Below are positions 1 to 7,319 of a stretch of 18,739 nucleotides of DNA, piece by piece. This DNA is from an uncultured Bacteroidales bacterium. Lineage in GTDB: Bacteria > Bacteroidota > Bacteroidia > Bacteroidales > Paludibacteraceae. The translations under genes were made by a program, and so were the position numbers. The notes below the pieces were generated by a model. It saw only the letters and a program-made list of their open reading frames with translations. It was not told where the DNA came from and made no database searches. The first letter of the stretch is position 1; every line of letters starts with the position of its first letter. Where the stretch lies: contig CALCGR010000100.1 of NCBI GenBank assembly GCA_937901025.1, positions 1 through 18,739 of the forward strand, given 5' to 3'.

Positions 1-1291
1 AGTCGGCATCGTAATAAGCGGGAATACGGTGACCCCACCATAACTGACGGCTGATGCACCAGTCTTTGATGTTCTCGAGCCAACTGCGGTAGGTGTTCTT
101 GTATTTCGCGGGATAGAAGACGATATCGTCATTCATCACGGGTCCGAGGGCGATGTCAGCGAAGTGCTGCATCTTGATAAACCACTGCAACGACAACCGC
201 GGCTCAATCGGTACATTCGTACGCTCGGAGTACCCTACTTTATTGTCATAGTCCTCGATATGATCGATGAGACCGAGTTTTTCCAGGTCCTCAATAATCA
301 CCTTTCGGCACTCAAACCGGTCCATCCCCTGATATCTATCAAGGTCCAATGCTTTAAACTCTAAACTTTCGTCTTTCAACTCAGAGACGTTCAGGTGCGC
401 ATCCGCCGTGAAGATGTCGATGGTCTTCAAATCGTATTTCTGTCCGAGGGCATAGTCATTGACATCGTGGGCGGGGGTGACCTTCAGACAGCCCGTACCG
501 AACCCTATCTCTACATACCTATCCTCGATGATCGGGATCACGCGTCCTACGCCCGGTACCACTACGTGTTTGCCTTTGAGCCATTGGTTCTTCTCCTCTT
601 TGGGGTTGATGCACACCGCCACATCGCCGAAGATCGTCTCGGGACGGGTGGTAGCCACTATGGCATACTTGCCCGGCTCCTCCACTACGTTATATTTGAG
701 GTAGTAGAACTTACTATGCTCCTCGTGATAGATTACCTCCTCATCGCTGAGGGCGGTCTGTCTTTCCGGATCCCAGTTCACCATCCTTAGTCCCCTGTAT
801 ATCAATCCCTTTCGGTAGAGGTCACAGAACACCGCTATCACGGCTTTTGACCTCGTCTCGTCCATCGTGAAGGACGTGCGGTCCCAGTCGCAGGAGCAAC
901 CTAGTTTGCGCAGTTGCTTGAGAATGATACCGCCGTGTTCGTCGGTCCATGCCCAGGCATGCTCCAGGAACTGCTCGCGGGTCAGGTCCGACTTATTGAT
1001 GCCTTGCTCCTTGAGCCGTTTGATGACCTTCGCTTCCGTAGCGATGGAAGCGTGGTCGGTACCCGGTACCCAGCAAGCGTTCTTACCCTCGAGACGGGCG
1101 CGCCGAACGAGGATATCTTGGATGGTCTCGTTCAGGACGTGACCCATATGCAACACTCCGGTCACATTCGGGGGCGGGATAACGACGGTAAACGGTTCGC
1201 GACCGTCCGGTTCCGAGTGGAATAACTTATGGTCCAACCAGTATTGGTACCATCTCGCTTCAATCGATGAAGGATCGTATTTGGCTTCCAT
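1..1291 (-). CDS. valS: Valyl-tRNA synthetase, N-terminal part (3' end outside window)
   Basis: Class I aminoacyl-tRNA synthetase that attaches valine to tRNA-Val in the cytoplasm and hydrolyses mischarged threonine. The reverse complement gives about 430 codons from ATG at 1289-1291 without a stop. It begins MEAKYDPSSIEARWYQYW and carries the class I signature HMGH (HIGH box) inside PPPNVTGVLHMGH, followed by PGTDHASIATE. The editing (CP1) domain shows ATTRPET and VTPAHD, and then come GYSERTNVPIEPRLS and WCISRQLWWGHRIPAYY, all typical of ValS. The KMSKS loop and anticodon-binding part lie beyond position 1. It starts 3 nt after the stop of the flavin oxidoreductase gene and has no promoter of its own in the gap, so it is probably the third gene of the operon driven from 3389-3420. 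Only the partial state limits the call. Confidence 0.97.
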   Translation of the reverse strand, partial: MEAKYDPSSIEARWYQYWLDHKLFHSEPDGREPFTVVIPPPNVTGVLHMGHVLNETIQDILVRRARLEGKNACWVPGTDHASIATEAKVIKRLKEQGINKSDLTREQFLEHAWAWTDEHGGIILKQLRKLGCSCDWDRTSFTMDETRSKAVIAVFCDLYRKGLIYRGLRMVNWDPERQTALSDEEVIYHEEHSKFYYLKYNVVEEPGKYAIVATTRPETIFGDVAVCINPKEEKNQWLKGKHVVVPGVGRVIPIIEDRYVEIGFGTGCLKVTPAHDVNDYALGQKYDLKTIDIFTADAHLNVSELKDESLEFKALDLDRYQGMDRFECRKVIIEDLEKLGLIDHIEDYDNKVGYSERTNVPIEPRLSLQWFIKMQHFADIALGPVMNDDIVFYPAKYKNTYRSWLENIKDWCISRQLWWGHRIPAYYDAD

Positions 1292-1294
1292 AGC

Positions 1295-2536
1295 TTATTT
1301 TAATTCTAGTTTCGATATTTCCTTTTGGAGCTTCTTCGGCAATGCCTCGCCATCGCGCAGTACGCATTCGTGACATTTCATCTCCTTGGTGTACATACGT
1401 CCTACGCAGTAGTTACTGCGGGTACAACCGGCATGGTAGTGCGGGTTCTTCTTTACGTGGTTCACAAACTCCGGATCCTTGATGAGCACGTGCGCCATCT
1501 GGAAGAGTTCGAAGCCCTCGTCCATAATCTTTTGGCAGCTGTCGCCACTCTGTATACCGCCTACGTAAATCAGCGGTACGTTCTTAATCGCTTTCTGGAA
1601 ACGCTTTGCCTGCTCCATGAAGTAAAGCTCCTTGAACGGCACCGTCGGAATCAGCATCTTGCCGGCACCCGACACTAACGCCGCCTTCAACCACCACATC
1701 TTCATCGGCATGTAATACGCCAACGTCTTCACGGGCATCGGTCCGCCGAGGATCGTCATCGGCGAGGCACTCACCGTACCGCCGCTCAGCACGATACCGT
1801 GCACCTTGTGTTTGGCTATCTCTTTGGCTACTTTGATACCTTCCTCAATGTTCGAACCGCGCCAGCAGTCGTCCCACATGTTCGTCTTCACGATGACCGC
1901 CATGTCCTTTCCCGCATGTTTCATCACCTCGTCCAGTACCTCGTTAAGGAACCTCACGCGGTTCTCGAAACTACCGCCGTACTGATCGTGACGATGGTTC
2001 GTGCGGGGCGAGATGAACTGCGAAATCAGGTAGGCGTGACCCGCATGAATCTCTACACAGTCAAAACCCGCCTTGCGGCAGAAATCGACGGCTTCACCGA
2101 ACTTTTTCACCAGCCCTTGTATCTCCTTTACCTTCAACTTGCGGTGGATTGTAGGACTATACATGTTAAACCCGTTGCTCGCACTCACCGGCATGCAGTG
2201 GCACGTGGCCCTGTGGGTCATGTTTCCGCAGTGGCCGAGTTGGATACTCGCCTTGGCTCCTTGGTCGTGAATGGCTGCGGTCAGTTTCTTCAGGTCGGGT
2301 AGGATCTCGTCGTGGATATAGAGCTGACCGTCGAAGCTTACGCCGCTCAGGTCCACGGCGCAATAGGCTACCGTGGTCATCGCCACGCCGCCTTTGGCTA
2401 CGGATACGTGATAGTCTTCTAACATCTGTGTCGGCTTATTGCCCTGACACATGTTCTCGAACGCTGCCGAACGGATGAACCTGTTGCGCAGCGTGATAGG
2501 TCCGAGTTGATACTCGGTAAATAACTTATTGTTCAT
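1295..2536 (-). CDS. NADH:flavin oxidoreductase, Old Yellow Enzyme family (possible 3-oxo-delta-4-steroid/bile acid 5-beta-reductase)
   Basis: A 413-residue FMN-dependent TIM-barrel ene-reductase. The start of the barrel is LGPITLRNRFIRSAAFE (11-27). The family hallmark lies at residues 162-193, with EIHAGHAYLISQFISP followed by NxRxDxYGGSxENRVR. The phosphate-binding end of the barrel is PLIYVGGI (321-328). It has only the barrel domain, unlike 2,4-dienoyl-CoA reductase or BaiCD, which carry a C-terminal FAD/NAD(P) domain. A cysteine-rich tail holds C371, C377, C388 and C391; this resembles the CxxCNxC...C iron-sulfur motif of the dienoyl-CoA reductase branch, but the second ligand position is Ser374. 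The gene follows a steroid 5-alpha-reductase family gene by 20 nt and precedes valS by 3 nt. The pairing suggests reduction of a conjugated enone such as a 3-oxo-delta-4-steroid; this is inference. Family assignment is firm, substrate is not. Confidence 0.88.
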   Translation of the reverse strand: MNNKLFTEYQLGPITLRNRFIRSAAFENMCQGNKPTQMLEDYHVSVAKGGVAMTTVAYCAVDLSGVSFDGQLYIHDEILPDLKKLTAAIHDQGAKASIQLGHCGNMTHRATCHCMPVSASNGFNMYSPTIHRKLKVKEIQGLVKKFGEAVDFCRKAGFDCVEIHAGHAYLISQFISPRTNHRHDQYGGSFENRVRFLNEVLDEVMKHAGKDMAVIVKTNMWDDCWRGSNIEEGIKVAKEIAKHKVHGIVLSGGTVSASPMTILGGPMPVKTLAYYMPMKMWWLKAALVSGAGKMLIPTVPFKELYFMEQAKRFQKAIKNVPLIYVGGIQSGDSCQKIMDEGFELFQMAHVLIKDPEFVNHVKKNPHYHAGCTRSNYCVGRMYTKEMKCHECVLRDGEALPKKLQKEISKLELK

Positions 2537-2556
2537 ACAAAAGAAAAATAGATGAC

Positions 2557-3363
2557 TTAGTAAATAAACGGAATAATCCTCTTCAGTTTCTTGCGGTCAA
2601 ACTCCTCGGGGAACTCCTTCTCGTACTTGAGGTAAATCGCATTCGCCCGCGGAACGAGGTTGCAGCAACTGAACCAGAAGAACAGCGCTCCGGCAGCTGA
2701 CCACGTCAATATCGCCCAACCGAGCCATTCGGTGATCTCACCTAAATAATTGGCACTGGTCACAAACTTATACATTCCTTTTTTCGGCAGATAATGCTTC
2801 GTATCCCCCGGCTGACGCAGGTGACGGATTACGTGGTCACTATGCATATTTATGCACCAACCGGCAATGAAAATCAGCACCCCGACAATAAACCGCGGGT
2901 CGGTCAGCCAAGCCCCCGTGTACATCTCCGGGAAGTACTTGGGCGCCAGGTGGAAGAGCCACCAGCCTTGCGCATAACCGTTAATCACGTTCCATACTAC
3001 GCTCAGGAACATGATGATGATGGGCATCTTACTGTCGCCCTTCAGCAGGAACGGGAACACAAACGACCGCTGGAAATAGTGGAACTCAAAGATAATGAGG
3101 AAGGCGACGAACGGCATCATCCGCGTCTCTTGATACGGCGAAACGAGCCATAAGTACAGCACCACAATAAACACCGGTGCCTCCATCAAGAACCAACCGA
3201 TCTTATTATTGATCGCCGGACCCCATTTCTCCGTACGCATCTTACCATAACCGGCATCCACGAAGTACAAAGCCACAAAAACCACCAGCCCGATGAGGGC
3301 CATTATAAACAGGAAGTTATTAAAGTGAGCCACTTCCCCTACGGCTGCATTCCATCCTAACAT
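2557..3363 (-). CDS. Steroid 5-alpha-reductase (3-oxo-5-alpha-steroid 4-dehydrogenase) family membrane protein
   Basis: A 268-residue integral membrane protein with several hydrophobic segments (about 17-36, 56-73, 83-92, 113-124, 159-172 and 213-235). The C-terminal half matches the steroid 5-alpha-reductase family. It has FHYFQRSFVFP (94-104), corresponding to the family HYxxRxFxxP motif. It also has KKGMYKFVTSANYLGEITEW (194-213) with the NADPH-site consensus NYxGEIxEWxGxAxxTW, then NLVPRA (235-240), and ends KRIIPFIY as family members end in IIPF. Members reduce the delta-4 double bond of 3-oxo-steroids, or related enoyl substrates, with NADPH in the membrane. The start at 3363 follows a Bacteroidetes promoter (3389-3420) closely, and it is the first gene of a run with the flavin oxidoreductase and valS. 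Fatty or polyprenyl enone substrates remain possible. Confidence 0.9.
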   Translation of the reverse strand: MLGWNAAVGEVAHFNNFLFIMALIGLVVFVALYFVDAGYGKMRTEKWGPAINNKIGWFLMEAPVFIVVLYLWLVSPYQETRMMPFVAFLIIFEFHYFQRSFVFPFLLKGDSKMPIIIMFLSVVWNVINGYAQGWWLFHLAPKYFPEMYTGAWLTDPRFIVGVLIFIAGWCINMHSDHVIRHLRQPGDTKHYLPKKGMYKFVTSANYLGEITEWLGWAILTWSAAGALFFWFSCCNLVPRANAIYLKYEKEFPEEFDRKKLKRIIPFIY

Positions 3364-3388
3364 AGTGATAGATATTTAAAATTTGGCG

Positions 3389-3420
3389 CAAAGTTACAAA
3401 AAAATTTGCATATGTCCAAA
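3389..3420 (-). promoter_or_regulatory. Bacteroidetes promoter for the steroid-reductase/flavin oxidoreductase/valS operon
   Basis: Read on the minus strand, TTTG at 3420-3417 is followed by exactly 20 nt and then TAACTTTG at 3396-3389, matching the Bacteroidetes consensus TTTG-N19-21-TAnnTTTG. Transcription would begin near 3382, leaving about 20 nt before the ATG at 3363. It is interleaved with the plus-strand glyA promoter. Confidence 0.8.
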
Positions 3421-3436
3421 AAAAAGTGTAATTTTG
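3405..3436 (+). promoter_or_regulatory. Bacteroidetes promoter for the glyA-hpt-tkt operon
   Basis: TTTG at 3405-3408, a 20-nt spacer and TAATTTTG at 3429-3436 match the Bacteroidetes sigma consensus. Transcription should start near 3443, about 24 nt before the glyA ATG. Its -33 element lies inside the spacer of the opposing promoter and the reverse is also true, so the two probably cannot be occupied at once. Confidence 0.8.
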
Positions 3437-3466
3437 CAACAAATTTCTTACAAAATCAGTAAAAAC

Positions 3467-4747
3467 ATGCTTAGAGACACACAGATTTTTGACATTATCC
3501 GTCGCGAAAGAGAGCGCCAAACGAAAGGCATCGAACTCATCGCCAGTGAGAACTTCGTCTCCGACCAGGTCCTGGAAGCCATGGGCAGTGTCCTCACCAA
3601 TAAGTACGCCGAAGGCTACCCGGGTCACCGTTACTATGGCGGGTGCGAAGTCGTGGACGAAGCCGAAAACATCGCCCGCGACCGTCTTAAACTCCTTTAT
3701 AATGCCGCATACGCGAATGTGCAACCGCACTCGGGTGCGCAAGCGAATATGTGCGTGTTCATGGCGTGCCTTCAACCCGGCGACACGTTCATGGGACTCA
3801 ACCTCAGCCATGGCGGTCACCTCTCCCACGGCTCGGCCGTGAATTTCTCGGGTCTCGTCTTCCACGCCATCGATTATAGTCTCGATGAAACCACCGGTCG
3901 CGTCGATTACGACGAACTCGAACGCAAAGCCCGTGCCGAACACCCTAAACTCATCATCGCCGGTGCCTCCGCCTATAGCCGCGAATGGGATTATGCCCGT
4001 ATCCGCCGCGTAGCGGACGAGATAGGCGCTATCTTCATGGTCGACATGGCGCACCCCGCCGGACTCATCGCGGCCGGACTGCTCGATAACCCCGTCAAGT
4101 ATGCCCATATCGTCACCTCCACTACCCATAAGACCCTGCGCGGTCCCCGCGGCGGTGTCATCCTCATGGGCGAAGACTTCCCCAACCCGTGGGGCAAGAC
4201 CACCCCGAAGGGCGAAGTGAAGATGATGTCCGCCCTGCTCGACTCCGCCGTCTTCCCCGGTACCCAGGGCGGCCCGCTCGAACACGTGATAGCCGCTAAG
4301 GCCGTCGCCTTTGGCGAAGCCCTCACCCCGGAGTTTAAAGTCTATCAGCAGCAAGTCAAACGCAACGCCGCCGTCATGGCGCAAGCGTTCATGGATAAGG
4401 GGTATAAGATCATCTCCGGCGGTACGGATAACCACTCGATGCTGGTCGACCTACGTACCAAATACCCCGATCTCACCGGAAAAATCGCAGAGCAAGCCCT
4501 CGTCGCTGCGGACATCACCACGAACAAGAACATGGTTCCCTTCGATACCCGTTCCGCCTTCCAGACCTCCGGCCTGCGTTTCGGTACCCCCGCCATCACC
4601 ACCCGCGGACTCAAACACGATAAGATGCCGTGGATCGTGGACCTCATCGATACCGTCCTCCAAGACCCGCTCTCCGAGGCGAACATCGCCAAGGTGCGCG
4701 AGGAAGTTAATCGTGAAATGAATCAACACCCCCTCTTTGCATGGTAA
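3467..4747 (+). CDS. glyA: Serine hydroxymethyltransferase
   Basis: PLP enzyme that interconverts serine and glycine and loads tetrahydrofolate with one-carbon units for purine and thymidylate synthesis; cytoplasmic. The product is 426 residues, the usual bacterial length. Visible motifs are IELIASENF (22-30), NKYAEGYPGHRYYGG (45-59), HSGAQAN (88-94), VDMAHPAGLIAAG (192-204) and the PLP lysine in VTSTTHKTLRGPRGG (K222). The frame is open back to 3383, but the promoter -7 box at 3429-3436 would then lie inside the gene; the ATG at 3467 gives the normal N-terminus. It is first in an operon with hpt, whose start overlaps its last 7 nt, and tkt. Purine salvage beside one-carbon supply makes functional sense. 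Codons are strongly C-ending, as expected of a highly expressed gene in this block. Confidence 0.97.
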   Translation: MLRDTQIFDIIRRERERQTKGIELIASENFVSDQVLEAMGSVLTNKYAEGYPGHRYYGGCEVVDEAENIARDRLKLLYNAAYANVQPHSGAQANMCVFMACLQPGDTFMGLNLSHGGHLSHGSAVNFSGLVFHAIDYSLDETTGRVDYDELERKARAEHPKLIIAGASAYSREWDYARIRRVADEIGAIFMVDMAHPAGLIAAGLLDNPVKYAHIVTSTTHKTLRGPRGGVILMGEDFPNPWGKTTPKGEVKMMSALLDSAVFPGTQGGPLEHVIAAKAVAFGEALTPEFKVYQQQVKRNAAVMAQAFMDKGYKIISGGTDNHSMLVDLRTKYPDLTGKIAEQALVAADITTNKNMVPFDTRSAFQTSGLRFGTPAITTRGLKHDKMPWIVDLIDTVLQDPLSEANIAKVREEVNREMNQHPLFAW

Positions 4748-5238
4748 AATATGATACCGCGTTCCTGACCGAACGCATCCAATCCACTGCCCGCGACTTA
4801 CAGCAACGCGGGATCATTAATGAGAATGTTATTTTTATCGTCGTCATGAACGGCGGCGTATGGTTTGCCGTCCATTTCCTGGACTGCCTCGACCTCCCGA
4901 ATCAGGTCTTCTTCGTTAAACTGCATTCCTATCAGGGCTCCCGACAAGGCGCCCTCGTCTGGGACTACTGCGACCTGCCGGACCTTAAGGGACGCGACGT
5001 CATCGTACTCGACGACATCTGCGACTCCGGCACCACCTCCCGGGCACTCTTGGATAAACTGGAGGAGTTTCACCCCCAATCGGTGCGCTTCGTCACTTTG
5101 CTGCAACGCACCTCTACCGACGCTACCGGACTCGACCTCACCTCCTGTATCGTCGATGACTCTCAAGACTTCTTTTATGGCTGCGGCCTCGATTCCCACG
5201 ATGGCTTCGACCGCTTCCATCATTATATTGCTATTTAA
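4741..5238 (+). CDS. hpt: Hypoxanthine phosphoribosyltransferase
   Basis: Type I phosphoribosyltransferase that makes IMP/GMP from hypoxanthine/guanine and PRPP in purine salvage; cytoplasmic. The product is 165 residues, short but within range. It has the substrate-entry segment VIFIVVMNGGVWFA (30-43), the flexible-loop Ser-Tyr pair in LHSYQG (S63, Y64), the PRPP-binding motif VIVLDDICDSGTT (87-99) with two acidic residues, and the C-terminal DFFYGCGLD that contacts the base. The ATG overlaps the glyA stop by 7 nt, which implies translational coupling. The spacer to tkt consists of four 7-bp repeats. Xanthine or guanine preference cannot be told from the sequence. Confidence 0.93.
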   Translation: MVKYDTAFLTERIQSTARDLQQRGIINENVIFIVVMNGGVWFAVHFLDCLDLPNQVFFVKLHSYQGSRQGALVWDYCDLPDLKGRDVIVLDDICDSGTTSRALLDKLEEFHPQSVRFVTLLQRTSTDATGLDLTSCIVDDSQDFFYGCGLDSHDGFDRFHHYIAI

Positions 5239-5266
5239 TCCACAATCCACAATTCACAATTCACAA
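5239..5266 (+). repeat. Four tandem 7-bp repeats filling the hpt-tkt spacer
   Basis: Four units TCCACAA, TCCACAA, TTCACAA, TTCACAA run from the base after the hpt stop codon to the A of the tkt ATG, so the entire spacer is repeat. Read on the other strand the unit is TTGTGAA/TTGTGGA, close to the TGCATTG arrays at 7266 and 12302. Confidence 0.9.
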
Positions 5267-7260
5267 TGAACAACGCTGCTAATAACATCCGCATCCTCGC
5301 TGCTGCGGCCGTAGAAAACGCTAAATCCGGTCACCCGGGCGGTGCCATGGGCGGAGCCGATTTTATGCATGTCTTGTACTCCGAGTTCCTCGAATATGAC
5401 CCGCTGAACCCCAACTGGGCAGCGCGGGACCGTTTCTTCCTCGATCCCGGACATATGGCTCCTATGCTCTATGCCACCCTCACCCTCGCGGGGTTCTTCT
5501 CCCTCGAGGACCTCAAGCACCTGCGCCAGTGGGGTAGTGCTACCCCCGGTCACCCCGAGCGCTGCATCGAGCGCGGCATCGAGAACACCTCCGGCCCGTT
5601 AGGCCAAGGCCATACCTTCGCCGTAGGCGCAGCCATAGCCGCTAAGTGGTTCGACTTCCGCTTCCATCCGGTGCATAACCCCACCATCTATGCCTATATC
5701 TCCGATGGCGGTGTCCAGGAGGAGATATCCCAAGGCGCAGGACGCCTGGCGGGACACCTCGGACTCGATAACCTCATCATGTTCTACGATAGTAATAACG
5801 TTCAACTCTCCACCACCTGCGATGTCGTCTCTTCCGAGGACGTCGCCCTCAAATATAAGGCTTGGGGCTGGTACGTGCAGGAGATTGACGGTAACGATAC
5901 GGACGCTATCCGCATCGCCCTCAAGAACGCTAAGGCGGAGCCTTCGCGTCCCTCGCTCATCATCGGTCATACCCGTATGGGACTGGGTTGCGTCACCGCC
6001 GACGGCACTCCCTTCGAGGGCGAGTGCTCTACCCACGGCAACCCGCTCTCTAAGTCCGGAGCCGACTATGCCCGCACCATAGCGAACCTCGGCGGTAACC
6101 CCGACGACCCGTTCGTCATCTTCCCCGAGGTGGCGGAGATATATAAAACCCGTCGCGAACAACTCATCGCCCTGGCGCAGGAGAAACATGCGCTGTACGA
6201 TACCTGGAAAAAGACCCACTCCGTGGAGGCTCGTCTCTACGAGACTTTCCTCGCGAACGAGACCCCTTGCGTCGACTGGAGTCTCATCGTCCAGAAACCC
6301 GGGGTCGCTACCCGCGCCGCGTCTTCTACGGTGATGAACTTCCTGGCCGATGCCGTAGGAAATATGTTCGCGTCCTCCGCGGACCTGAGTAACTCTGATA
6401 AGACCGACGGCTTCCTCAAGCGCACCCATGCGATGGCTAAGGGCGACTATTCCGGTCGGTTCATCCAGGCCGGTGTCTCGGAACTCACCATGGCGTGCGT
6501 ATGTATGGGTATGGTGCTGCATGGCGGTATCATCCCCGCGTGCGGTACGTTCTTCGTCTTCTCTGATTATATGAAACCCGCCGTGCGTCTGGCCGCCCTC
6601 ATGGAACTGCCCATGATCTTCGTCTGGAGTCACGATGCCTTCCGCGTCGGTGAGGATGGTCCTACCCACGAACCCGTGGAGCAGGAGGCGCAGATCCGTC
6701 TTATGGAGAAACTCAAGAACCATAGCGGCCGTAACTCTATGCTCGTCCTCCGTCCGTGCGATGCCTCCGAGACTACCTACGCTTGGCGCGTCGCGCTCGA
6801 GAACCGGCAGACCCCGACCGCACTCATCCTCTCGCGTCAGGATATCGAACCCGTGCCCAATGTCTCGCTCGAGGGCGTCAGACATGGTGCTTATATCGTC
6901 TCTAAGGATGAAAAGCCCGAGGTCGTTCTGCTTGCCTCCGGTTCGGAGGTCTCGACCCTCATGGGGGCGGCTGCTCTCCTCCGCGCAGAGGGTAGGAGGG
7001 TACAGGTCGTCTCCGTGCCGTCCGAAGGACTTTTCCGCTCGCAATCCCGCGAATACCAAGACGAGGTGTTGCCTAAGGGTGTTCGCCGCTTTGGTTTAAC
7101 GGCCGGACTGCCTTGTACGCTGGAGGGACTGGTAGGGGAGAATGGCTCCATCTGGGGTCTCGAGAGCTTCGGCTTCTCTGCACCGTATAAGGTGCTGGAC
7201 GAGCAACTCGGCTTCACTCCCGCCCAAGTCGCGGATAAGATTCGTGCGATACTGCACTAA
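5266..7260 (+). CDS. tkt: Transketolase
   Basis: Thiamine-diphosphate enzyme of the pentose phosphate pathway that moves two-carbon units between sugar phosphates; cytoplasmic. The product is 664 residues, the usual full length. The N-terminal thiamine domain shows AKSGHPGGAMGGAD (19-32), GHMAPMLYA (62-70), SATPGHPE (91-98) and GPLGQG (110-115). The cofactor-binding element is SDGGVQEE (146-153) ending in DSNN (175-178), in place of the textbook GDG. The second domain has VGEDGPTHEPVEQ, whose glutamate activates the cofactor, and the C-terminal domain follows. The final segment GSIWGLESFGFSAPYKVLDEQ is typical. The ATG abuts the 7-bp repeat array. No terminator hairpin was seen after the stop, only a second repeat array. 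Confidence 0.96.
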   Translation: MNNAANNIRILAAAAVENAKSGHPGGAMGGADFMHVLYSEFLEYDPLNPNWAARDRFFLDPGHMAPMLYATLTLAGFFSLEDLKHLRQWGSATPGHPERCIERGIENTSGPLGQGHTFAVGAAIAAKWFDFRFHPVHNPTIYAYISDGGVQEEISQGAGRLAGHLGLDNLIMFYDSNNVQLSTTCDVVSSEDVALKYKAWGWYVQEIDGNDTDAIRIALKNAKAEPSRPSLIIGHTRMGLGCVTADGTPFEGECSTHGNPLSKSGADYARTIANLGGNPDDPFVIFPEVAEIYKTRREQLIALAQEKHALYDTWKKTHSVEARLYETFLANETPCVDWSLIVQKPGVATRAASSTVMNFLADAVGNMFASSADLSNSDKTDGFLKRTHAMAKGDYSGRFIQAGVSELTMACVCMGMVLHGGIIPACGTFFVFSDYMKPAVRLAALMELPMIFVWSHDAFRVGEDGPTHEPVEQEAQIRLMEKLKNHSGRNSMLVLRPCDASETTYAWRVALENRQTPTALILSRQDIEPVPNVSLEGVRHGAYIVSKDEKPEVVLLASGSEVSTLMGAAALLRAEGRRVQVVSVPSEGLFRSQSREYQDEVLPKGVRRFGLTAGLPCTLEGLVGENGSIWGLESFGFSAPYKVLDEQLGFTPAQVADKIRAILH

Positions 7261-7265
7261 TCCCC

Positions 7266-7293
7266 TGCATCGTGCATTGTGCATTGTGCATTG
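7266..7293 (+). repeat. Four tandem 7-bp repeats downstream of tkt
   Basis: Units TGCATCG, TGCATTG, TGCATTG, TGCATTG begin 5 nt after the tkt stop. The array has the same unit length and copy number as those at 5239 and 12302. Confidence 0.9.
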
Positions 7294-7319
7294 TGAACCA
7301 AATAAATACATCATACATT

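Noticed and set aside
3383..3466. Longer N-terminus for glyA from ATG 3383
   Set aside because: It would include the promoter -7 box and adds residues absent from the family; 3467 gives the normal start.
3437..3466. Glycine riboswitch before glyA
   Set aside because: The predicted leader is only about 24 nt, too short for any riboswitch.
3320..4435. Long open frame (371 codons) antisense to glyA
   Set aside because: It mirrors the codon bias of glyA, a clear full-length enzyme, and has no recognisable motif. The strong third-position C bias creates such shadow frames.
5701..5730. Transketolase damaged in its cofactor motif (SDGG instead of GDG)
   Set aside because: The rest of the motif, the DSNN end and the catalytic GEDGPTH are intact, and I recall the same variant in other Bacteroidetes transketolases, so it looks lineage-typical.
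5599..7059. Long open frame (486 codons) antisense to tkt
   Set aside because: Shadow of tkt caused by high GC codon bias; the encoded sequence has no family features.
5239..7293. CRISPR-like arrays at the heptamer repeats
   Set aside because: Units are 7 bp, directly adjacent and without spacers, and no cas genes are present.
7272..7319. Upstream start for the secreted protein at 7272
   Set aside because: It would translate the 7-bp repeat array and put polar residues before the signal peptide; ATG 7320 gives a standard signal sequence.
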